DNA from: Egaibacter sp046050465
GTDB taxonomy: Bacteria; Pseudomonadota; Gammaproteobacteria; Burkholderiales; Burkholderiaceae_C
Direction: 5' to 3'
Assembly: GCA_046050465.1 (NCBI GenBank)
Contig: JBJOPS010000023.1
Coordinates: 1 to 64,000 of the forward strand
Length of the DNA stretch: 64,000 nucleotides
Position 1 is the first letter of the stretch. The number at the start of each line of letters is the position of its first letter. The position numbers and the translations under genes are program-made. The notes below the pieces were generated by a model that did no database searches, was not told the origin of the DNA, and saw nothing but the letters and a program-made list of their open reading frames with translations. Shown here one piece after another: positions 36,282 through 44,943 of this stretch.

Positions 36282-36782
36282 ATGGATTGGTTTGACAACG
36301 CGCCGCGGCGTGTGATGGCGGTGCTGTGTCTGGCTTGCGTGGCCTTGCTGGCATTCGGCATGTATTTGCAGCATGTGGTGGGGCTGGAGCCCTGTCCGAT
36401 GTGCATCGTGCAACGGTATGCTCTTGTTTTGATAGCTATCTGCGCAGGTTTGACGAGCGCCGGCACTCGAAAAAGCGTGCAAATGACAGGCTCTATCGTG
36501 CTGGTGCTGCTGGCCTGTGCGGGCGCCTTTGTAGCGGCCCGCCAGAGCTGGCTGCAGTGGTATCCGCCCGAGGTGGTGTCTTGTGGACGTGATCTTTACG
36601 GGATGATTGAGACTTTTCCCCTCAAACGCGCGCTGCCGATGATCTTTCGCGGTGGCGGCGATTGCACCCGGGTGGACTGGACGTTTCTGGGCCTGTCTAT
36701 TGCCAACTGGTCGTTCCTGTGGTTTGGCGTAATGGCTTTGGTGGGTGCCGTGCTGGTCTGGCGCCAGGCACGTTATCGCTGA
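36282..36782 (+). CDS. dsbB: Disulfide bond formation protein DsbB
   Basis: Re-oxidises DsbA and passes electrons to quinone at the inner membrane. The 166-residue protein has four membrane helices, the first redox pair Cys38/Cys41 (EPCPMC) and the second pair Cys101 and Cys128 in the second periplasmic loop. The ATG at 36282 is preferred to GTG 36279 and TTG 36270. Codons near residue 46-62 overlap a diverged copy of the dispersed repeat. Confidence 0.94.
   Translation: MDWFDNAPRRVMAVLCLACVALLAFGMYLQHVVGLEPCPMCIVQRYALVLIAICAGLTSAGTRKSVQMTGSIVLVLLACAGAFVAARQSWLQWYPPEVVSCGRDLYGMIETFPLKRALPMIFRGGGDCTRVDWTFLGLSIANWSFLWFGVMALVGAVLVWRQARYR
36418..36470 (-). repeat. Probable diverged mini-repeat inside dsbB
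   Basis: A 17-bp segment gctcttgttttgatagc (36420-36436) has the core spacing, and the following 30 bases match the reversed family flank at roughly half the positions. It is read in frame as YALVLIAICAGLTSAG. Chance similarity is possible because the helix is hydrophobic in the family anyway. Confidence 0.4.
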
Positions 36783-36805
36783 CGACGCAGCGCGGTGACG
36801 CGACG

Positions 36806-38155
36806 TTAGCCGATTCTCTTAACGAGCACCTGGCTTTTGCGGTCCCAGTTGTACAGGCGCCTTCTGGCCTCGGGCAGGCGGTCCGGGTCGGCCTGCACAA
36901 AACCCCGTTTCAAAAACCAGTGCATGGTGCGGGTGGTCAGCACAAAAATGCTGTCCAGCCCCATGGCCTTGGCGCGCTGCTCCACCCGTTTGAGCACGCG
37001 CTCGCCATCACCCTGGCCCTGGGACTCGGGTGATACGGTGAGTGCCGCCATCTCACCGGTTTTGGACTCGGGGTAGGGGTACAGCGCGGCGCAGGCGAAG
37101 ATGACGCCGTCGTGCTCCAGGATGGTGTAGTTCGCCACGTCGCGTTCGATCTCGGTGCGGCTGCGCTTGACCAGTGTGCCGTCTTTCTCGAACGGCTCGA
37201 TCAGTTGCAGGATGCCGCCGACATCGTCCACAGAGGCTTCACGCAGGCTCTCCAGCTTTTCGTCCACCACCATGGTGCCAATGCCGTCGTGCACATACAC
37301 CTCCAGCAAAATGGCACCGTCCACGTTGAACGGAATGATGTGGCTTCTTTCAACACCCGCCTTGCAGGCCTTTACGCAGTGCTGCAGGTAAAAAGCGGTG
37401 TCGGTGGGTACCAAAGCAGAGGGTAGTTTGGCCAGCAAACCTTCGGCAGTAGCCAGCGGCAGCTCGGTATCAATGGGGTTGTCTTCACTGACCGGTTGCA
37501 GGGCGTTCATGCCGATACCGGATATTTCGGTGAGGAAAATCAGCTTGTCGGCCTGCAACGCACCGGCAACCGAAGTAGCCACTTCTTCCATGGTGAGGTT
37601 GAAGGCCTCGCCCGTGGGTGAAAAGCCAAACGGCGACAGCAGCACCATCGCACCCATGTCCAGCGTGCGGGTGATGCCCGCCACGTCCACCTTGCGCACC
37701 AGCCCGGAGTGCTGAAAGTCAATGCCGTCGACAATACCCACGGGCCGGGCGGTGATGAAGTTGCCGGAGATCACGCGCACCGTTGAATCGGCCATCGGCG
37801 TGTTGGGCAGCCCTTGACTGAAGGCGGCCTCGATCTCGTAGCGCAGTTGCCCGGCGGCCTCCTGCGCGCAGTCCAGCGCCACTTCGTCAGTGATGCGGAT
37901 GCCGTGCGAGTATTTGGGAGTGTGGCCCTTGGCCTTGAGCTGCTCGTTCACCTGCGGTCGAAAACCGTGCACCAGCACAATCTTCACGCCCATGCTCTGA
38001 ATCATCGCCAGGTCTTGCGCCAGATGGTGCAGCTTTCCCGCTGCAATGGCTTCGCCCGCAATGCCCACCACAAAGGTCTGGTTGCGAAATTTGTGGATGT
38101 ACGGTGCGACCGAGCGGAACCACGGGACGAAGGTGAAATTAAAAACATTGCTCAT
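36806..38155 (-). CDS. argA: Amino-acid N-acetyltransferase (N-acetylglutamate synthase)
   Basis: First step of arginine synthesis, acetyl-CoA plus glutamate. The 449-residue protein has an amino-acid-kinase-like regulatory domain (residues ~20-290, KIVLVHGFRPQVNEQLKAKG) and a C-terminal GNAT domain (~300-449, with MAALTVSPESQGQGDGERVL). This bacterial two-domain form is arginine-inhibited in relatives. It stands alone here. Confidence 0.95.
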   Translation of the reverse strand: MSNVFNFTFVPWFRSVAPYIHKFRNQTFVVGIAGEAIAAGKLHHLAQDLAMIQSMGVKIVLVHGFRPQVNEQLKAKGHTPKYSHGIRITDEVALDCAQEAAGQLRYEIEAAFSQGLPNTPMADSTVRVISGNFITARPVGIVDGIDFQHSGLVRKVDVAGITRTLDMGAMVLLSPFGFSPTGEAFNLTMEEVATSVAGALQADKLIFLTEISGIGMNALQPVSEDNPIDTELPLATAEGLLAKLPSALVPTDTAFYLQHCVKACKAGVERSHIIPFNVDGAILLEVYVHDGIGTMVVDEKLESLREASVDDVGGILQLIEPFEKDGTLVKRSRTEIERDVANYTILEHDGVIFACAALYPYPESKTGEMAALTVSPESQGQGDGERVLKRVEQRAKAMGLDSIFVLTTRTMHWFLKRGFVQADPDRLPEARRRLYNWDRKSQVLVKRIG

Positions 38156-38286
38156 GGCGGCGGTGCAGGCATGGAGGATAGGGGGCTAAGTTCGTAACTG
38201 TAGCGGAGAACTGTGGCAAATCCGTCCACCGAGCGGCCTTGCGTTTCAGTAGCTCACAGGGGGTTCAACCGTAAATCAGGGTGTCA

Positions 38287-40620
38287 TTACCCGTTCTTTA
38301 ACGCCACCAGCACGTGTTCTGCTGTTGCCGGTGCAGTTAATTTCAATGGGCCGGTTGCTCCCGGATTCCTGTAGGTCTGCGCCACCGCGTCCCGCAACGC
38401 CTCATACACACTGATGGCCAGCATGAAGGGTGGCTCCCCCACAGCCTTGCTGCCAAACACGTTGTCTTCGCGATTCGACTGCGGCCAGAGCTCCACCTTG
38501 AAGTGTGCCGGAATGTCGCCAGTCGCGGGAATCTTGTAGGTGCTGGGCGCGTGGGTGCTCAGGTAACCCTTGTCGTTCCAGACCAGCTGCTCGGTGGTGA
38601 GCCAGCCCATGCCCTGCACAAAGCCGCCTTCGATCTGGCCGATGTCGATGGCCGGGTTGATGCTGCGCCCCACGTCGTGCAGGATGTCCACTTTGAGCAC
38701 GCGGCTCTCGCCGGTGAGGGTGTCGATGGCCACTTCGGTACAAGCCGCGCCGTAGGCAAAGTAATAAAACGGCCTGCCGGTGAGCGTGGCCTTGTCGTAG
38801 TGGATTTTGGGTGTGCGGTAAAAGCCGTCGCTCCAGAGCTGGATGCGGTTGGCATAGGCCGCTTTCACCACGTCGTTGAAGCTGCGCGTGACCGTGGGCG
38901 AGATGACGTGCCCGCCCTCAAAGCGGATCGCACCGGCGCCGCAACCGTCCAGCCCGCCCACAAAGGCGGCCAGGTTGTCGCGCACATGGCGGGCTGCAAA
39001 CTGCGCGGCGCGGCCGTTCAGGTCGGTTCCGGCCGATGCCGCCGTGGCCGATGCATTGGGCACCTTGCTGGTGTCGCTGGCCGTGGCCAGCACGCGCTCA
39101 AACGGCACGCCCAGCTCATCGGCCACGATCTGGGCGACCTTGGTGTTCAGGCCCTGGCCCATCTCGGTGCCGCCGTGGTTTACCTGCACGCTGCCATCCG
39201 TGTACACATGCACCAGCGCGCCGGCCTGGTTGAACAGCGTGGCGGTGAAGGAAATGCCAAACTTGACGGGTGTCATGGCCAGCCCGCGCTTGATGACCGG
39301 GCTGCCGGAATTCCATGCCGAAATGGCCTTTCGCCTTTGTCGGTATTGCGTGGTCAGCTCCAGTTTTGATAGCAGAGGTTGCAAGATGTTGTCTTCCACC
39401 TTCATCTGGTAGTGGGTGGTGTTGCGTGTCTCCACGCCATACAAATTGCGCATGCGCACATCCAGCGGGTCCAGCCCCAGATGGCGGGCGATGTCGCTCA
39501 TGATGGCCTCGATGATGATCACGCCCTGCGGCCCGCCAAAGCCGCGGTAGGCGGTGTGGCTTTGGGTGTTGAGCTTGCAGCGGTAGGACGCAATGTCCAC
39601 GTCTTCCAGAAAGTAGGCGTTGTCGCTGTGGAACACTGCGCGGTCAGCCACCGGACCACTCAGGTCAGCGCTGAAGCCGCAGTTCGCGGCCATCATCAGT
39701 TTGAGGCCGCTCAACAATCCGGTGTCGTCAAACCCTACCGTGTACTCATAAGCAAACGGGTGGCGTTTGCCGGTGACCATGAAGTCATCGTCGCGATCCA
39801 TCCGCAGCTTGACCGGGTGTTTGAGCTTGTGTGCGGCCAGCGCGGCCCACACGGCCATGTGTCCGGCCTGCGTCTCCTTGCCACCAAACCCACCGCCCAT
39901 GCGTCGGCACTCCACGCGCACCGCGTGGTTGTCCAGCCCCAGCGCGTGGGATACCCAGTGCTGCACTTCGCCCGGGTGCTGCGTGCTGGAATACACCAGC
40001 CACTGGTTCTGCTCGCCAGGCACCACATAGGCCACCTGGCCTTCCAGATAAAAGTGCTCCTGCCCACCCACCTCCAGCGTGCCGCTCAGCGTGTGGGGCG
40101 CCCTGGCCAGCGCGGTGGTGGCGTCGCCGCGGGTGACAAACACGGGCGGCAAGACGTAGCTTTTGGCCGCCAGCGCGTCCTTGACACTCAGGATGGCGGG
40201 TAGCGTTTCGATGTTCAGTTTGACCTTGCGGGCAGCGCGGCGGGCCTGCATCACGGTGTCGGCCACCACCACGCCCACCACCTGGCCGATGTGCTGCACG
40301 GTATCAATGGCAAAGATGGGCTCGTCCCCGGTGAACGACGCCAGAATCGGGTCGCCCGGAATGTCGCGGGTCAACAGCACATCGCGAACGCCTGGCATGG
40401 CCAGCGCGGCGCTGGTGTCCACGCCCAGCAGCTTGCCATGCGCCACGGTGGACAAAACCGGTGCGGCGTACAGCGTGCCCTTGATCTCGGGGATGTCGTC
40501 TACATAAGTCGCCGCACCGGCCACCTGTGCACGGGCGCTTTCGTGGTGTTTGGAGTACCCCGCCGCGCTGGGCGACGCCTTGTCAGTTGGTAAAACTGGC
40601 AGTTTCTCAGGTGCGTTCAT
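38287..40620 (-). CDS. xdhB: Xanthine dehydrogenase, molybdopterin-binding subunit
   Basis: Large Moco subunit of bacterial xanthine dehydrogenase, oxidising hypoxanthine and xanthine to urate. The 777-residue protein has the Moco-binding GGGFGGKETQA, NHGGTEMGQGLNTKVAQIVA and the catalytic Glu block AVGEPPFMLAISVYEALRD near the C-terminus. Its ATG overlaps the xdhA stop (40617-40620). The sulfuration/insertion factor xdhC, commonly downstream, is not here. Residues ~415-433 overlap a probable copy of the dispersed repeat without changing length. Confidence 0.95.
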   Translation of the reverse strand: MNAPEKLPVLPTDKASPSAAGYSKHHESARAQVAGAATYVDDIPEIKGTLYAAPVLSTVAHGKLLGVDTSAALAMPGVRDVLLTRDIPGDPILASFTGDEPIFAIDTVQHIGQVVGVVVADTVMQARRAARKVKLNIETLPAILSVKDALAAKSYVLPPVFVTRGDATTALARAPHTLSGTLEVGGQEHFYLEGQVAYVVPGEQNQWLVYSSTQHPGEVQHWVSHALGLDNHAVRVECRRMGGGFGGKETQAGHMAVWAALAAHKLKHPVKLRMDRDDDFMVTGKRHPFAYEYTVGFDDTGLLSGLKLMMAANCGFSADLSGPVADRAVFHSDNAYFLEDVDIASYRCKLNTQSHTAYRGFGGPQGVIIIEAIMSDIARHLGLDPLDVRMRNLYGVETRNTTHYQMKVEDNILQPLLSKLELTTQYRQRRKAISAWNSGSPVIKRGLAMTPVKFGISFTATLFNQAGALVHVYTDGSVQVNHGGTEMGQGLNTKVAQIVADELGVPFERVLATASDTSKVPNASATAASAGTDLNGRAAQFAARHVRDNLAAFVGGLDGCGAGAIRFEGGHVISPTVTRSFNDVVKAAYANRIQLWSDGFYRTPKIHYDKATLTGRPFYYFAYGAACTEVAIDTLTGESRVLKVDILHDVGRSINPAIDIGQIEGGFVQGMGWLTTEQLVWNDKGYLSTHAPSTYKIPATGDIPAHFKVELWPQSNREDNVFGSKAVGEPPFMLAISVYEALRDAVAQTYRNPGATGPLKLTAPATAEHVLVALKNG
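39321..39376 (+). repeat. Probable mini-repeat overlapping xdhB codons
   Basis: The core gctccagttttgatagc is at 39357-39373, preceded by aaatggcctttcgcc, tttgt and attgcgtggtca. About two thirds of the bases match the xdhA copy at 41.5 kb, with the same reading frame (LLSKLELT here, LLQKLKLL there). The protein segment has the normal family length. Confidence 0.5.
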
Positions 40621-42200
40621 ACCGGCTCTCCTTCCAGCGTGAAGGCTTCCAGATTGATCTGTTGCATGCCCTGGCTTTCCAGCCAGAAGCGCTGCAGCAG
40701 GTTGCCCAGCACCTCACTGCGGTAGGCTGATGAGGCTCGCATGTCGGAAATGGGCTGAAACTCGGCGCGCAACGTGTCGATGGCACGTTTCACCGTGGCC
40801 AGATTCCACGGCTGGCCCACCAGTGCCGCCTGGGTTTTGACCGCCCGCACGGGCGTAGCCGCCACACCGCCTACGCCGATGGATGCTGACATCACCTTTC
40901 CGCCGTCCAGATGGAGGTTCAGGGCCAGACAGACGGCTGAAATATCGTCATCAAACCGTTTGGAGATTTTGTACACCCGGGCCAGTTCGCCTGCCGTGGG
41001 TTTGGGCACTTTGATCCAGGCCAGCAGTTCATCCGCCGCCATCACGTTTTTGCGATAGCCGGTGTAAAGCTGTTCCAGCGGCATTTCTCGATGACCCATC
41101 TTCCCGCTTCTTTTGCTCATCAGCACCACGTTGGCTCCCAACGCAATCAGCATCGGCATCGAATCCCCAATCGGCGAGCCATTGGCCACATTGCCGCCCA
41201 GCGTGCCGGAGTTGCGCACCGGCAGGCCGGCAAACCGGTTGGCAAAGGTGCGCAACTGGGGGCGCTGGGCCACCAGCGCAGCAAACGCGTCGGTCAACGG
41301 CACGGCCGCGCCAATGGCCATGTGGTGCGGGTAGTCTTCCACCTGACGCAGCTCCTTCACCCGGGTGACGTCCAGCACTTGGCCGAACTGTATGTGCATT
41401 TTGGTCACCCACAGGCCCACGTCGGTGCAACCCGCCACCACTTGAGCATCCGGATGCGCAGACCGGGCGGCGAGCAGGGTGGACAGATTTCTGGGTGAAA
41501 TATAAGCAAAATTGGCCTCCAGCCCTTGTTCAATATGCGTGAGTAGCTTCAATTTTTGTAGCAAACCGGATTCATCGACACGTACCGGAGGCAGCGAACC
41601 CATCTGCTGCGCCGCGTCCAGAATCGGCCGGTAGCCGGTGCAGCGGCACAGGTTGCCAGACAAATCTTCCTGCGCCAGTTCGCGGGTGATGGTCGTGCCC
41701 TGGCAGACATGGTTCTGATACATGCCAAACAGGCTCATCACAAAGCCGGGCGTGCAAAAACCGCATTGCGAGCCGTGGCACTGCACCATCGCCTCTTGCG
41801 CCGGGTGCAGGCGTGCGCCCCCACGCTCCGCCGCTGACGCGGGTCGCTGCCCCCCGTGGGGACTGCCCTCGCCTTGGGGCGGCCCGGCGGCGGGGCTGCC
41901 TTGATCGGCGATGTCTTCCACGGTCCACAGCGCCATGCCGTCGATGGAGTGCGCCATGCGGATGCAACTGTTGATGGCGCGGTAGTTCAGGTGGTCGCTG
42001 TCAGCCCCGCCTGCGGATGCGGGCGTCAGTTCTGCCAGTACCACGGTGCAGGCGCCGCAGTCGCCTTCGCCGCAGCCTTCCTTGGTTCCCGTGCAGGCCA
42101 GGTCTTCGCGCAGTACCTCCAGCAGGGTGCGGGTTGGCGGTACATTGGCCAACGAGACGATTTCCCCGCGCCGGATGAATTGAATGGTTTTGGTGTTCAT
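40617..42200 (-). CDS. xdhA: Xanthine dehydrogenase, Fe-S/FAD subunit
   Basis: Small subunit carrying two [2Fe-2S] clusters and FAD, 527 residues. The plant-type ferredoxin domain has EGCGEGDCGACTVVL (residues 41-55); the second cluster domain has CHGSQCGFC (141-149) and NLCRCTGYRPIL; the FAD domain has AGCTDVGLWVTK and NSGTLGGNVANGSPIGDSMP. Two in-frame insertions are repeats: residues 99-130 (Pro/Gly/Ala-rich, GC-rich element) between the two Fe-S domains, and residues 212-231 before the FAD domain. Both fall in linkers. Confidence 0.95.
   Translation of the reverse strand: MNTKTIQFIRRGEIVSLANVPPTRTLLEVLREDLACTGTKEGCGEGDCGACTVVLAELTPASAGGADSDHLNYRAINSCIRMAHSIDGMALWTVEDIADQGSPAAGPPQGEGSPHGGQRPASAAERGGARLHPAQEAMVQCHGSQCGFCTPGFVMSLFGMYQNHVCQGTTITRELAQEDLSGNLCRCTGYRPILDAAQQMGSLPPVRVDESGLLQKLKLLTHIEQGLEANFAYISPRNLSTLLAARSAHPDAQVVAGCTDVGLWVTKMHIQFGQVLDVTRVKELRQVEDYPHHMAIGAAVPLTDAFAALVAQRPQLRTFANRFAGLPVRNSGTLGGNVANGSPIGDSMPMLIALGANVVLMSKRSGKMGHREMPLEQLYTGYRKNVMAADELLAWIKVPKPTAGELARVYKISKRFDDDISAVCLALNLHLDGGKVMSASIGVGGVAATPVRAVKTQAALVGQPWNLATVKRAIDTLRAEFQPISDMRASSAYRSEVLGNLLQRFWLESQGMQQINLEAFTLEGEPV
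41508..41567 (+). repeat. Dispersed mini-repeat read in frame inside xdhA
   Basis: The core gcttcaatttttgtagc is at 41546-41562, preceded by ggcctccagcccttgttc and aatatgcgtgagta. It encodes xdhA residues 212-231 (LLQKLKLLTHIEQGLEANF) between the Fe-S and FAD domains. Confidence 0.9.
41806..41906 (-). repeat. GC-rich dispersed element read in frame inside xdhA
   Basis: About 100 bases with blocks gcgcccccacgctccg, gctgccccccgtggggact and cgccttggggcggcccggc. It encodes a 32-residue Pro/Gly/Ala/Arg-rich linker (GSPAAGPPQGEGSPHGGQ and on) that normal XdhA proteins lack. Similar CCCCC/GGGGG elements are common in Comamonadaceae. Confidence 0.75.
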
Positions 42201-42315
42201 GACAGTGTCCTTGTGCGCGAGGGTAAAACAGGAGGCAAGGTCTGTCCATACGCGCTAGCATATGGCCCGGAAGATGACCCGGATACAACCACAAATATGA
42301 CCGGCCGCACAATAA

Positions 42316-42345
42316 GAAACGAATCCATGAGGAACGAATCCATGA
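42316..42345 (+). repeat. 15-bp tandem duplication over the ABC ATPase start
   Basis: The unit gaaacgaatccatga is followed at once by ggaacgaatccatga (one mismatch). Each copy carries an ATG in the same frame (42327 and 42342), so the gene has two start codons 15 bases apart; only the second has an AGGAA ribosome site at good distance. Confidence 0.85.
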
Positions 42346-43895
42346 CGACCCCCCGACTTCACCTCTGCGGCATTACCAAACGCTACCCTTCGGTAGTGGC
42401 CAACAGCGAGGTGTCGTTGACCGTCATGCCGGGTGAAACCCACGCGGTGCTGGGTGAAAACGGGGCCGGTAAATCCACATTGATGAAGATTATCTACGGG
42501 GCGGTCAAGCCCGATGAAGGCAGTGTGATGTTCAACGGCCAGCCGGTGCACATTCGCAACCCGCAGGAAGCCCGTGCCATGGGCATCAGCATGGTGTTCC
42601 AGCATTTCAGCCTGTTTGACACCATCACTGTGGCTGAAAATGTCTGGCTGGGCCTGAGCAAAACGCTCACACTCGATGAAGTCACCCACAGCATCACCGC
42701 CAAGGCGCAGGAGTATGGCCTGGACATTGACCCGGCGCGCCCGGTTCATACGCTGAGTGTGGGCGAGATGCAGCGCGTGGAGATCATCCGGGCTTTGCTG
42801 ACCAACCCCAAATTGCTGATTCTGGACGAGCCCACATCGGTGCTGACGCCACAGGCGGTGGACAAACTGTTTGTGGTGCTCAAGAAACTGGCGTCCGAGG
42901 GTTGCAGCATTTTGTACATCAGCCACAAGCTGCACGAAATCCGCGAGCTGTGCACGGCGTGCACGGTGCTGCGCGGTGGCAAGGTAACCGGCGTATGCAA
43001 CCCGGGTGAAGAGTCCAACGCCTCGCTGTCCAAACTGATGATTGGCGCCGAGCCGCCGCAGCTAACGCACCGTGAGCAAAAGCCGGGCTTGCCAGTGCTC
43101 ACGGTGAACCGGTTGAACTTGCCCAAGGAAGATCAGTTTGGCGTCGACCTCGATGGCATTTCCCTGCAGGTTCAGGCGGGTGAGGTTGTGGGTATCGCCG
43201 GGGTATCTGGCAATGGTCAGAAAGAGCTGCTTTACGCGTTGTCGGGCGAAGATGTCCGCTCACCTGTCGGGTCCGTGCGCATGGGTGAGGTGGATGCCTC
43301 CCGCCTGCATCCGGGCGACCGGCGCAAACTGGGCTTGCACTTTGTGCCGGAGGAGCGTCTGGGCCGTGGCGCGGTGCCGACACTGGGGCTGGCGCACAAC
43401 CTGCTGCTGACCCGAAACAATGCCCTGTCAAAGTCTGGCTGGATCAGGGTCAAGGCGCTGCAGACGCAGGCGGCAGACATCATTCGCCGCTTTAACGTCA
43501 AGGCGGGTGGACCCAACTCCGTGGCGCGGTCGCTGTCCGGGGGCAATCTGCAGAAATTCATCGTGGGACGCGAAATCGACGCGAACCCGAAGTTGCTGAT
43601 CGTCTCGCAGCCGACGTGGGGCGTGGACGTGGGTGCTGCCGCACAAATTCGGGGTGAAATTCTGGCGTTGCGGGACAAGGGTTGCGCCGTGCTTGTGGTG
43701 AGTGAAGAGATGGACGAACTGTTCGAGTTGAGTGACCGGCTCCACGTGATCGCGAAAGGGCGACTGTCGCCTTGCGTGCCGATTGGGGAGGCCACGATTG
43801 AGAGAATTGGTGAATGGATGAGTGGTCTGTGGCATGAAGACGCGCAAGCGCATCTGGCGAGCAAGTCAATGGAGACTACCCATGCTGAAGTTTGA
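42342..43895 (+). CDS. Nucleoside/purine ABC transporter, ATP-binding protein
   Basis: A 517-residue double ATPase of the YufO/NupA and sugar-type importer group. The first cassette has GENGAGKSTLMKIIYG, SVGEMQRVEIIRALL and LLILDEPTSVL; the second has a degenerate Walker A (GVSGNGQKELLYALSG) and LSGGNLQKFIVGREI with VSQPTWGVDVGAA, as usual in this group. It heads an operon with two permeases and a BMP-family binding protein. It is divergent from xdhA (141 bp), so uptake and oxidation of purines may be co-regulated. Confidence 0.92.
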   Translation: MTTPRLHLCGITKRYPSVVANSEVSLTVMPGETHAVLGENGAGKSTLMKIIYGAVKPDEGSVMFNGQPVHIRNPQEARAMGISMVFQHFSLFDTITVAENVWLGLSKTLTLDEVTHSITAKAQEYGLDIDPARPVHTLSVGEMQRVEIIRALLTNPKLLILDEPTSVLTPQAVDKLFVVLKKLASEGCSILYISHKLHEIRELCTACTVLRGGKVTGVCNPGEESNASLSKLMIGAEPPQLTHREQKPGLPVLTVNRLNLPKEDQFGVDLDGISLQVQAGEVVGIAGVSGNGQKELLYALSGEDVRSPVGSVRMGEVDASRLHPGDRRKLGLHFVPEERLGRGAVPTLGLAHNLLLTRNNALSKSGWIRVKALQTQAADIIRRFNVKAGGPNSVARSLSGGNLQKFIVGREIDANPKLLIVSQPTWGVDVGAAAQIRGEILALRDKGCAVLVVSEEMDELFELSDRLHVIAKGRLSPCVPIGEATIERIGEWMSGLWHEDAQAHLASKSMETTHAEV

Positions 43896-44943
43896 AGCGC
43901 GTCCCCAGCCATCGAGCGCCTGGAGTTACGGCTCACCGCTGCTGGCGCTGGGCATAACGGTCATCATCGGCATCATCATGTTTCTGGCGCTGGGCAAAGA
44001 CCCGATGCGCGGGCTGGAAATGTTTTTCTGGCAACCCATCCGCAACGGCTATGCGGTGGGCGAACTGCTGGTGAAGGCCACGCCGCTGCTGATCATTGCG
44101 CTGGGGCTGGCGGTGTGTTTCCGCTCCAATGTCTGGAACATCGGGGCTGAAGGGCAATACATCATCGGCGCCATATTCGCTGGCGGTGTGGCCTTGCTGG
44201 CAGACAAGACTACCGGTGGCTGGATTGTGGTGCCCGTCATGCTGGCCGGTGTGCTGGGTGGCATGGTCTGGGCGGGTATCACGGCGCTGCTGCGGGATCG
44301 GTTCAATGCGAATGAAATTCTGGTCAGCCTTATGCTGGTTTATGTGGCCGTGCAGGTGTTGAGTTATCTGGTGGGCGGGCCGTGGAAAGACCCGCAGGGG
44401 TTCAACTTCCCGCAAACCAAAACCTTTGAAGCGGCCACGCGCATTCCGCGCCTGTTTGAGGGCTCACGGGTGAGCATTGGTGTGGTGCTGGCCGTGTTGG
44501 GTGTGGTGGGCATGTGGATTTTCCTGTTTCGCACGCGGGCCGGGTTTGCGCTGCAAGTGGGGGGGCTGGCACCCGCCGCATCCCGATACGCGGGTTTCTC
44601 GTCCCGCAAGGCGCTGTGGACGGCCTTGATGATCTCCGGCGGTGCGGCAGGCCTGGCGGGCGCGCTGGAAGTGGCAGGCCCCATTGGCCAGCTCACGCCT
44701 TATGTGCCTGCTGGGTATGGTTTTGCCGCCATCATCGTGGCCTATGTGGGGCGCCTGCACCCCATCGGCATGGTGTTCTCGGCCATTTTGATGAGCATGT
44801 TCTACATCGGTGGCGAGATGGCGCAGTCGCGCCTGGGGCTTACCAAGTCGCTGACCGGGGTGTTCCAGGGGTTGTTGCTGTTCAGCCTGCTGGCGTGTGA
44901 CACGCTGGTGAACTACCGGCTTAAATTCAAGGGAGGCAAGTAA
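43882..44943 (+). CDS. Nucleoside/purine ABC transporter permease 1
   Basis: A 353-residue BPD_transp_2 family permease with about nine membrane helices; conserved block LGLAVCFRSNVWNIGAEGQY and YGFAAIIVAYVGRLHPIGMV. The start overlaps the ATPase gene by 14 bases. With the second permease it forms the membrane channel of the importer. Confidence 0.93.
   Translation: MLKFEARPQPSSAWSYGSPLLALGITVIIGIIMFLALGKDPMRGLEMFFWQPIRNGYAVGELLVKATPLLIIALGLAVCFRSNVWNIGAEGQYIIGAIFAGGVALLADKTTGGWIVVPVMLAGVLGGMVWAGITALLRDRFNANEILVSLMLVYVAVQVLSYLVGGPWKDPQGFNFPQTKTFEAATRIPRLFEGSRVSIGVVLAVLGVVGMWIFLFRTRAGFALQVGGLAPAASRYAGFSSRKALWTALMISGGAAGLAGALEVAGPIGQLTPYVPAGYGFAAIIVAYVGRLHPIGMVFSAILMSMFYIGGEMAQSRLGLTKSLTGVFQGLLLFSLLACDTLVNYRLKFKGGK

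Noticed and set aside
41856..42341. Longer + strand frame extending the ABC ATPase upstream over xdhA
   Set aside because: The extension is the reverse of xdhA coding sequence and lacks homology to ABC ATPases; the ATG at 42342 with AGGAA is adequate.
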